10,997 nucleotides of DNA from Actinomycetota bacterium (GTDB lineage Bacteria; Actinomycetota; Thermoleophilia; Gaiellales; Gaiellaceae). Within the stretch, counting starts at the first letter, position 1; each line of letters opens with the position of its first letter. Made by a program: the position numbers and the translations under genes. The notes under the pieces are model-generated. The model ran no database searches. It saw nothing but the letters and a program-made list of their open reading frames with translations, and was not told where the DNA came from. The stretch covers positions 1 through 10,997 of the forward strand of contig JACDCN010000049.1 of assembly GCA_013817555.1 (NCBI GenBank), written 5' to 3'. Below are positions 1 through 4,740 of this stretch, piece after piece.

Positions 1-878
1 AGATAGAAGACATCACCCGGAAAGGCCTCACGACCGGGGGGCCGGCGAAGAAGGAGGCTCAGCTGTCGATACGAGTCGGCGTGCTTCGAGAGGTCGTCGT
101 AGATGAGCAGCGCGTGCTTGCCCTGGTAGAGGAAGTACTCGCCCATTGCGCATCCGGCAAACGGCGCCATCCACTTGATCGGCGCCGCCTCTTGCGCAGG
201 CGCCGTGACGACGATCGTGTACTCCATCGCCCCGGCGTCGCGAAGCCTCTCGACCACCTGGGCCACCGTCGACCCCTTCTGGCCGATCGCGACGTAGACG
301 CAGATCACGTCCGCGCCCCGCTGATTCAGGATGGTGTCGATCGCGATCGCGGTCTTGCCGGTCGAGCGGTCGCCGATGATCAGCTCGCGCTGACCACGGC
401 CGATCGGGATCATCGAGTCGATCGCCTTCAGGCCCGTCTGCAGCGGCTCCTTCACCGGCTGGCGGCTGATCACGCCCGGCGCCTTGAACTCGAGCGGCCG
501 GCGCTCGGCCGCCTCGATCGGCCCGAGGCCGTCGAGCGGATTCCCGAGCGGGTCGACGACGCGGCCGAGGAGGCCTTCGCCGACGGGCACGCTCATGACC
601 TCGCCGGTGCGCCGGACCGGCTCACCTTCGCTCACTTTCTGCCATTCGCCGAAGAGCGCCGCGCCGACGTTGTCCTCCTCGAGGTTGAACGCGATGCCCA
701 CGACCCCGTGCTCGAGCTCGAGCCGCTCGAGAGCGATGCAGTTCTCGAGCCCGTGGATGCGGGCGATGCCGTCGCCGACCTGGAGGACGGTGCCGACCTC
801 TGAAAGATCGGTCTCGACGTCGAACTCTCGAATCCGGTCTTTCAGGATCGAGGTGATCTCTTCGGGGCGTAGCTTCAC
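1..878 (-). CDS. atpA: ATP synthase F1 subunit alpha, 3' part missing (left window edge)
   Basis: Alpha subunit of the F1 catalytic head. It binds nucleotide at non-catalytic sites and forms the alpha3-beta3 hexamer. The window holds the first 292 codons of roughly 510-550. The N-terminal beta-barrel domain reads VGDGIARIHGLE at residues 34-45. The P-loop is GDRSTGKT at 169-176, where most families have Gln in place of Ser172. VYVAIGQKGSTVAQ lies at 194-207, Walker B LLIYDD at 257-262 and RRPPGREAFPGD at 278-289. The start is taken as GTG at 878-876 because AAGGAG lies five bases upstream (889-884) and the encoded KLRPEEITSIL is the usual N-terminus. It follows atpH after 13 bases and should be followed off-window by gamma, beta and epsilon genes. 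The identity is secure. Confidence 0.97.
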   Translation of the reverse strand, partial: MKLRPEEITSILKDRIREFDVETDLSEVGTVLQVGDGIARIHGLENCIALERLELEHGVVGIAFNLEEDNVGAALFGEWQKVSEGEPVRRTGEVMSVPVGEGLLGRVVDPLGNPLDGLGPIEAAERRPLEFKAPGVISRQPVKEPLQTGLKAIDSMIPIGRGQRELIIGDRSTGKTAIAIDTILNQRGADVICVYVAIGQKGSTVAQVVERLRDAGAMEYTIVVTAPAQEAAPIKWMAPFAGCAMGEYFLYQGKHALLIYDDLSKHADSYRQLSLLLRRPPGREAFPGDVFY

Positions 879-891
879 GTGTGCTCCTTAG

Positions 892-1425
892 CTAATGGGC
901 GGTGACGAGTTCTTGGCGAAGGCGTTCCAGCCGGCCGCGCACGCTGCCGTCGGCGCGGAAGGAACCGACCTGGAGAACGATTCCCCCGACCAGGCTCGGA
1001 TCGACGGAGCGCGACGCTTCGACCGTCCGGCCCGAAGCCTTCTCGATTTGCTCGACGATGGAGCGCGCCTCGTCGTCGGAGAGCTCGTGCGCGGTCGTGA
1101 GCTCCACTGCGAGCCGGTTCTGGGCCTTCGCGACGAGGGCTTCGAGCTCGGCGTTCGTCTCCACGAGCTCACCCGCGCGACCTTTCTCAGCGAGGAGTCG
1201 GAGAAAGTTGCGCACGAGCTCGTCGGCGCCCGACGCGATCTCCTCGAGCACGCGCGCCTTCTCCGGCGGATCGATCTGCGGGTTGCGCAGAAACGCGCGC
1301 AGCTCGGGTGTCTCCTCGAGCGCGCCCGCGAGCGCCGCGAGGTCGGCTGCGACCTCGTCGAGCTTCCCCTCGTCCTGCGCCGCCTGGAAGATGGCGCGGG
1401 CGTACATTCGGTTTGCGACAGCCAC
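892..1425 (-). CDS. atpH: ATP synthase F1 subunit delta
   Basis: Delta (OSCP) subunit, the peripheral-stalk cap that ties b to the top of the alpha/beta head. It has 177 residues, the usual length for the family. Family signatures are MYARAIFQAA near the N-terminus (7-16), NFLRLLAEKGR in the middle, and the C-terminal DPSLVGGIVLQVG followed by DGSVRGRLERL. The start is GTG at 1425-1423, two bases after the atpF stop. An in-frame ATG at 1407-1405 would trim six residues but would cut into the usual N-terminal helix. A GAAGGA within the end of atpF may serve as ribosome binding site, so translation is probably coupled to b. Delta is a stand-alone gene here, unlike the mycobacterial b-delta fusion. 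Confidence 0.95.
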   Translation of the reverse strand: MAVANRMYARAIFQAAQDEGKLDEVAADLAALAGALEETPELRAFLRNPQIDPPEKARVLEEIASGADELVRNFLRLLAEKGRAGELVETNAELEALVAKAQNRLAVELTTAHELSDDEARSIVEQIEKASGRTVEASRSVDPSLVGGIVLQVGSFRADGSVRGRLERLRQELVTAH

Positions 1426-1427
1426 TT

Positions 1428-1976
1428 CTACGCGGTGTCCTTCTCCAGCGCCGAGAAGTCGAGCTCGGCGATCGCCTCGTCGATCAGCCGTCGCTGGTCC
1501 TCGGCGTCGAGAACCTTGCCGGTAACCCGCGCGGTCGCCTCCAGGGTGAGGTCGGCGACCTCCGAGCGGATGAGGTCGAGCGAGCGCTTGGTCTCGGCCT
1601 CGATCTGCCGGCGCGTCTCCTCGAGCCGACGCTGCCGCTCCTCCTCGGCTTCTTGCTTCACGCGCACGATCTGGGCGTCCGCCACCTTGCGCGCGTCGGC
1701 GAGGATCTGCCCCGCTTCTCCCTTCGCCTGGCCGATCAGCTGCTTGTGCTGCTCGAGCAGGTCGCGCGCCTCGTTTCGGGCCTGGTCTGCATCCTCGACC
1801 GCCTTGCGGATGCGATCGCGGCGCTCCTCGATCCCCTGCTGGATGCGGGCGAAAGCAAACTTCTTGAGAACGAAGAACGTGAGCCCGAAGCAGATCAACG
1901 TCCAGATCATCAGACCGGGGACGACGTCGATCAGGCCTCCGGACGACTCCTCTTGTGCGAGTGGCAGAACCGACAT
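1428..1976 (-). CDS. atpF: ATP synthase Fo subunit b (peripheral stalk)
   Basis: Subunit b is a single membrane helix followed by a long cytoplasmic coiled coil that dimerises and holds F1 to Fo. From ATG 1976 it has 182 residues. LPLAQEESSGG comes first, then a membrane segment with the motif VVPGLMIWTLICFGLTFFVL, then a highly charged heptad-like region (RIQQGIEERRDRIRKAVEDADQAR and onward) to the C-terminus. An in-frame ATG at 2003 would add nine residues (MLVLRTTEP). I prefer 1976 because the 2003 codon is buried in a strong inverted repeat and a short reading frame stops four bases before 1976. Neither start has a good Shine-Dalgarno sequence. The stop lies two bases before atpH. The function is secure but the exact start is not. 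Confidence 0.93.
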   Translation of the reverse strand: MSVLPLAQEESSGGLIDVVPGLMIWTLICFGLTFFVLKKFAFARIQQGIEERRDRIRKAVEDADQARNEARDLLEQHKQLIGQAKGEAGQILADARKVADAQIVRVKQEAEEERQRRLEETRRQIEAETKRSLDLIRSEVADLTLEATARVTGKVLDAEDQRRLIDEAIAELDFSALEKDTA

Positions 1977-1980
1977 CGGC

Positions 1981-2079
1981 TCAGTTGTGCGCAAGACCAG
2001 CATCCGCTAGCGCGGATTCTGGTCGCGCGAAAATCCCTGAAGGCGTCCGCTTCGCGGCCGCGATGTATGTGGTTTTCAC
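1981..2079 (-). CDS. Candidate small ORF (32 aa) between atpE and atpF
   Basis: A 32-codon frame starts at GTG 2079-2077, with AGGAG (2089-2085) five bases upstream overlapping the atpE stop. It ends at TGA 1983-1981, four bases before the preferred atpF ATG and overlapping the alternative one. The product starts VKTTYIAAAKRTPSGIF and has no membrane segment. Only about 60 percent of third codon positions are G or C, well below the surrounding genes by eye, which argues against long-term coding constraint. The start resembles the N-terminus of thiolases (YIVAAKRTPFG-like), which may be chance or a remnant. It could be a leader peptide that couples translation to atpF, a gene fragment, or noncoding sequence. 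I see the ribosome site and the stop-start spacing directly; the function is unknown. Confidence 0.33.
   Translation of the reverse strand: MKTTYIAAAKRTPSGIFARPESALADAGLAHN
1995..2024 (-). repeat. Imperfect inverted repeat (hairpin) over the upstream atpF start
   Basis: Two arms of 13 bases fold around the 4-base loop 2008-2011. On the minus strand the pairs are GACCAG with CTGGTC (outer, 6 bp) and ATCCGC with GCGGAT (inner, 6 bp), separated by one A-G mismatch. The ATG at 2003-2001 lies in the 3' arm, so that start would be masked in the folded mRNA. No run of U follows the arm, so it does not look like a classical terminator. Likely roles are translational control, mRNA stability or processing between the abundant c and the scarcer b cistron. 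Confidence 0.6.
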
Positions 2080-2081
2080 AT
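2052..2081. repeat. Further dyad symmetry in the atpE-atpF gap
   Basis: The remaining gap holds a perfect 12-base palindrome, TCGCGGCCGCGA (2052-2063), and a small hairpin of ATGTG and CACAT around a 5-base loop (2067-2081), just after the atpE stop. A short CCGC/GCGG stem (2047-2057) competes with the palindrome. Together with 1995-2024 these make the gap rich in possible RNA structure. High GC makes short palindromes common, so each one alone is weak. Confidence 0.35.
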
Positions 2082-2087
2082 CAGCTC

Positions 2088-2354
2088 CTAGATCAGGACG
2101 AATGCGAGGAGGCCGCCGATAAGGCCGTAGAAGACGACTGCCTCGGTGAGTGCGAAGCCGAGCCACTGGATCCCCTGGAGCTCTCCGCGGAGCTCGGGTT
2201 GGCGGGCGACCGCCTGGATCATGGAGCCGAAGATGTTGCCGATGCCGATGCCGGCGCCGAGCGACCCGAGGCCGATGCCGAGCGCGAGAGCAATGGCCTT
2301 CCCGGCGTCGGCGCCGTCTTCGGCGGCGGCGAGGAAGAAGAACGAGGAAAGCAT
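2088..2354 (-). CDS. atpE: ATP synthase Fo subunit c (rotor ring)
   Basis: The c subunit is a two-helix hairpin that forms the rotating ring and carries the transported ion. It has 88 residues. Helix 1 has the Gly-rich packing stretch GIGLGSLGAGIGIG (26-39). The polar loop is RQPE (51-54). Helix 2 carries the ion-binding carboxylate E71 in FALTEAVVFYGL. The residue after E71 is Ala rather than Ser or Thr, and helix 1 has Ile38 where sodium-type rings carry Gln, so I infer proton coupling. The first 15 residues (FFFLAAAEDG and so on) lie before helix 1. The start ATG is well supported by the strongest ribosome site in the window. It lies 20 bases after the atpB stop. Confidence 0.97.
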   Translation of the reverse strand: MLSSFFFLAAAEDGADAGKAIALALGIGLGSLGAGIGIGNIFGSMIQAVARQPELRGELQGIQWLGFALTEAVVFYGLIGGLLAFVLI

Positions 2355-2363
2355 GGTGGAATT

Positions 2364-2370
2364 CCCTCCT
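2364..2370 (-). promoter_or_regulatory. Strong ribosome binding site of atpE
   Basis: AGGAGGG on the minus strand lies nine bases before the atpE ATG. Most other genes here rely on overlap coupling and have weak sites. A near-perfect site fits the need for many c subunits per enzyme, as is known for atp operons. Confidence 0.8.
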
Positions 2371-2374
2371 TAGC

Positions 2375-3271
2375 TCAATGCTCGGCCTCGATGGCCGAGC
2401 CGATGTAGATGGCAGACAGGGCGGCGAAGATGTACGCCTGAATCGAGACGACGATGACGACCTCGAAGAAATAGAAGATCGATCCGAAGAAGACGGACAC
2501 CGGGAATACCGCCCAGTGAGTCAAGAAGATCAGCCCGATGAACGTCAGGATCAGCATGTGCCCGGCGAGCATGTTCGCGTAGAGGCGCACGGAGAGGCTG
2601 ATCAGGCGCATGAACTGGCCGATCACCTCGAGCGGGACGATCAGCGGCAGCATTCCCTTGGGCACGTCCGGGATCCAGCTCTTGAAGTATTTGCGCACGC
2701 CGTTTTCACGGATCCCCGCGAAGTGCGTGAACACCCAAGTCATCAACGCGAGCGCCAACGTCACAGAGAGCGTCGAAGTCGCGGCGAAGATCGCCAGCGT
2801 CGGCACCTCTACACCGAAGATCTCGTACCGCTCATCGGAGAGCGGCAACGGGATGAAGCCGAGCATGTTCACGACCCAGATGAAGATCATCAGCGATGCG
2901 ACATACGGGAACCACCGGCCGATGGCCTTGTGTGGCAGGCCCTGCTCGGCCACCTGCACTTGCGCGACCTCGTAGATCGTCTCACCGACCGCCTGCCGCC
3001 GATCGGGAGGACCCGTCTTGACCACTCGCATGAAGAGGATGCCGATGAGGATCGACACGAAGGTGGCCAAGATCAGGTAAGCGACGGCCTTGTTGATCGA
3101 CATGTCGATAGGTCCGATCTTCAGCTCGGGCCCCCACGTCTGGAGCTCCCACTCGTGAGCGGGGTCGAACTCCTCCTCCGCGGCAGCCGGCGTCGTCTCC
3201 GGCTCCTGCGCAAGAGCCGCTCCAGGCAGCACGAGCGCGAAGATCAGGAGGAAGAGCGCGAGACACTTCAC
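2375..3271 (-). CDS. atpB: ATP synthase Fo subunit a (proton channel)
   Basis: Subunit a is the membrane stator that provides the two proton half-channels beside the c ring. It has 298 residues. Residues 1-22 look like a cleavable signal peptide (MKCLALFLLIF, then GAALAQE). An acidic stretch follows, then KIGPIDMSINKAVAYL before the first helix. The diagnostic helix reads SLSVRLYANMLAGH, with the essential arginine at R229 (the equivalent of E. coli R210). E215 precedes it and Q278 lies in the last helix (VSIQAYIFAAL). The start is GTG at 3271-3269. It shares GTGA with the atpI stop and has GGAGG seven bases upstream (3283-3279). The signal-like N-terminus is the only unusual part. Confidence 0.96.
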   Translation of the reverse strand: MKCLALFLLIFALVLPGAALAQEPETTPAAAEEEFDPAHEWELQTWGPELKIGPIDMSINKAVAYLILATFVSILIGILFMRVVKTGPPDRRQAVGETIYEVAQVQVAEQGLPHKAIGRWFPYVASLMIFIWVVNMLGFIPLPLSDERYEIFGVEVPTLAIFAATSTLSVTLALALMTWVFTHFAGIRENGVRKYFKSWIPDVPKGMLPLIVPLEVIGQFMRLISLSVRLYANMLAGHMLILTFIGLIFLTHWAVFPVSVFFGSIFYFFEVVIVVSIQAYIFAALSAIYIGSAIEAEH

Positions 3272-3663
3272 GCCTTCGCCTCCGTGCCGAAGTACGCGGC
3301 GAGCCCGACGAGGAGCTCGACCGTGAAGGCGAGCGCGTAGAGGCCTGCGGCGGCGATGCCGACGCGCTCGTCCGCAACCGTCACTGCGACGAGCGGGATG
3401 CCCACGAGCAAACCGCGAGATGTTGTGCCGATGCCGCGCATCCCTGCGGCGGCGAGGTTATCCGCGCCGCCCGAGAACTGCGCCAGTATGAGAGAGAAAG
3501 CCTGTGCCGCAGCCCAGAGAACCGCGGCCAGCGCCCATCCGGAGAGCGGCCAGCCGGCGACCGCGAAGACCGGGAGCGCGAGCGCGATCACCGAGCCGCC
3601 CGAAACCGCTGGAGCCAGCCGGCTCGGCACCGGGCGAGGCGTCGAGAACATCCCTGCGCTCAC
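3268..3663 (-). CDS. atpI: AtpI-like membrane protein of the ATP synthase operon
   Basis: Small hydrophobic protein of 131 residues with about four predicted membrane segments (roughly 22-38, 42-62, 84-98 and 101-124). It lies immediately before atpB. Position, size and topology match the ATP synthase I family, whose members help assemble the c ring or stabilise Fo. No catalytic motif is expected and none is visible. Sequence similarity to known AtpI is low by eye, so the name rests largely on context. I take GTG 3663-3661 as the start because its GTGA overlaps the stop of the upstream gene; ATG 3651-3649 would shorten it by four residues. The stop overlaps the atpB start in the same GTGA manner. 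Confidence 0.75.
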   Translation of the reverse strand: MSAGMFSTPRPVPSRLAPAVSGGSVIALALPVFAVAGWPLSGWALAAVLWAAAQAFSLILAQFSGGADNLAAAGMRGIGTTSRGLLVGIPLVAVTVADERVGIAAAGLYALAFTVELLVGLAAYFGTEAKA

Positions 3664-3869
3664 GCCGCCCCTCCCCGCGAGTAGACGAGGTAGACGCTGA
3701 GGACGCCCAGCGGAATGCCGGCGACGGCGCCGATGAGAAGGCCGATACCCCACGCGCCGAGCGCCCATCCGAGGAGCGCCCCAGCAGCCATCGACGCGCC
3801 GAGCGCTCCCAGGAGAAGCCCCGAGGCGGTGGCGAGCGAGTGAGGCGAGGAAGCCGCGTGCGGCGTCAT
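3660..3869 (-). CDS. atpZ: AtpZ-like two-helix protein, first gene of the atp operon
   Basis: A 69-residue protein with two predicted membrane helices (about 14-36 and 41-63) joined by a very short turn (GAWG) and ending YLVYSRGGAA. Size, Gly-rich helices and place at the head of the atp operon fit the AtpZ/AtpQ family, small accessory proteins of the ATP synthase. In many AtpZ proteins the first helix ends in GYWLD or similar. Here the matching stretch is GWALGAW, without the acidic residue. The ATG at 3869-3867 has only a poor ribosome site. It overlaps the next gene by four bases. The call rests on topology and context more than on sequence signature. Confidence 0.65.
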   Translation of the reverse strand: MTPHAASSPHSLATASGLLLGALGASMAAGALLGWALGAWGIGLLIGAVAGIPLGVLSVYLVYSRGGAA

Positions 3870-3891
3870 CTCGACCGAGCATATCAGCGTG

Positions 3892-3920
3892 CTTGTAACA
3901 GCTCATTTCCGTTCTTTCAA
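3892..3920 (-). promoter_or_regulatory. Candidate promoter of the atp operon
   Basis: On the minus strand TTGAAA (3920-3915) is followed after 17 bases by TACAAG (3897-3892). This would start transcription about 16 bases before the atpZ ATG. The -35 is a five-of-six match and the -10 a four-of-six match. An alternative -10, TATGCT (3883-3878), lies closer to the start. The hydrolase gene cuts the atp genes off from the upstream operon, so a promoter is needed here. Confidence 0.45.
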
Positions 3921-3944
3921 GAGAAAGGGGTCAAGTTCGTTACA
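3894..3944. repeat. Inverted TGTAAC/GTTACA pair in the divergent intergenic region
   Basis: TGTAAC (3894-3899) and its reverse complement GTTACA (3939-3944) are 39 bases apart in the 91-base region between the atpZ and hydrolase starts. The first lies in the candidate atp -10 element and the second lies just before the hydrolase -10. This placement would suit a shared regulator, but a six-base pair can arise by chance. Confidence 0.25.
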
Positions 3945-3948
3945 GGTC

Positions 3949-3954
3949 TAGAAT
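3949..3954 (+). promoter_or_regulatory. Candidate -10 element giving a leaderless hydrolase mRNA
   Basis: TAGAAT matches the actinobacterial TANNNT -10 pattern. Its last base is seven bases before the A of the ATG at 3961, so the predicted transcription start is the start codon itself. There is no Shine-Dalgarno sequence, as expected for a leaderless transcript. No clear -35 is seen. Confidence 0.5.
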
Positions 3955-3960
3955 CGTCCG

Positions 3961-4689
3961 ATGGAGCGCCTCGTCCTCGTCCACGGGAGCGTTGTCGGTG
4001 GCCAGGCGACATGGCGCACCCAGCGCTCGCTGGCGAACCGCTTCCGGCTAATCGTCCTCGATCGGCCTGGGTTTCCGCCCACTCCTCCTGTCGAGCGCGT
4101 CGACTTCGAGGAGGACGCCAAGCTGGTCGCGGGCCTGCTCGAGCCCGGCGACCATCTCGTCGGACACTCCTATGGCGGCGTGATCTCATTGCTCGCAGCC
4201 GCTGCGCGACCTGAGGTCGTGGGGTCGCTGATCGTGATCGAGCCGCCGGCGACGCGTGTCGCTCTCGACGTTCCCGCGGTGGCGGATTTCGCAGCAGGCG
4301 GTGCAGCCCTCTATGCGAGCGGGCAGACGGATGACGTCGAGGCATTCCTGCTGAGGTTCCTTCGAGCGGTGGGCTCCACGTTCACACCCCCTTCCCCGCT
4401 TCCGCCGGATCTCGAGCAGGGCGCCAGGGCGCTCATCGTCGAGCGCGGTCCCTGGGAGGCCGAGATCCCGCTCGAAGACCTCGGTGCGGCGCCCTTCCCG
4501 AAGCTCGTCGTCTCCGGGGCGCACCACCCGGCGTTCGACGCGATCTGCGACACACTGGAGCGCGAGCTCGACGCGGAGCGAGTGGTGCTACCGGGCTACG
4601 GCCACGCTGCCCAACGCCACCCGGACTTCAACGCTCATCTGACCGACTTCGTCGAGCGAGCCGCGTCGAGATCCTCGCGAACCGGCTAG
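3961..4689 (+). CDS. Alpha/beta-hydrolase fold protein
   Basis: A 242-residue protein with the core of an alpha/beta hydrolase. LVLVHGS at 4-10 forms the strand and oxyanion turn. The nucleophile elbow is GHSYGG with Ser70, and IEPPA at 93-97 follows the next strand. The late histidine is His215 in PGYGHAAQRHP. The acidic residue expected after the strand PKLVVSG (180-186) is not obvious: the stretch reads AHHPAFD, so Asp193 is the nearest candidate. There is no signal peptide or membrane segment, so it is likely cytoplasmic. The substrate cannot be told from the sequence. It is the only plus-strand gene of the window and stands between wecA and the atp operon. Base composition is like its neighbours, so any transfer is not recent or came from a similar genome. 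Confidence 0.88.
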   Translation: MERLVLVHGSVVGGQATWRTQRSLANRFRLIVLDRPGFPPTPPVERVDFEEDAKLVAGLLEPGDHLVGHSYGGVISLLAAAARPEVVGSLIVIEPPATRVALDVPAVADFAAGGAALYASGQTDDVEAFLLRFLRAVGSTFTPPSPLPPDLEQGARALIVERGPWEAEIPLEDLGAAPFPKLVVSGAHHPAFDAICDTLERELDAERVVLPGYGHAAQRHPDFNAHLTDFVERAASRSSRTG

Positions 4690-4715
4690 GCGATCGACAG
4701 GTGACGGTTGCGAAT

Positions 4716-4736
4716 CTTGTGACACAGTGTCACAAG
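4716..4736. terminator. Perfect palindrome between convergent genes, likely bidirectional terminator
   Basis: Two exact 10-base arms, CTTGTGACAC and GTGTCACAAG, flank a single A (4726). In RNA this gives a 9-bp stem with a 3-base loop on either strand. It is the main element of the 51-base space between the hydrolase stop (4689) and the stop of the wecA-like gene (4741). There is no U run on either side, so it would be a hairpin-only terminator. The sequence also has the form of an operator for a dimeric repressor, but it lies at gene ends. Confidence 0.6.
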
Positions 4737-4740
4737 GGAA

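Noticed and set aside
339..356. GATCG/GCGATCGC and CTCGAG motifs occurring often through the window
   Set aside because: They arise from favoured codon pairs such as Ala-Ile-Asp and Leu-Glu in high-GC genes and show no ordered spacing.
2088..2354. Possible sodium-coupled c ring
   Set aside because: Sodium rings need Gln in helix 1 and Ser or Thr after the carboxylate. Here the positions are Ile38 and Ala72.
895..3340. Long plus-strand open frames (for example 895-2010, 1308-2408 and 2150-3340)
   Set aside because: They lie opposite atpH, atpF, atpE and atpB, which are certain. The products are Arg/Asp/Glu-rich without any domain, as expected of antisense frames in high-GC DNA.
3268..3906. 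Longer start for the AtpI-like gene at 3906
   Set aside because: The added 81 residues are Arg-rich and overlap the whole atpZ frame. The GTGA overlap at 3663 gives a membrane protein of normal size.
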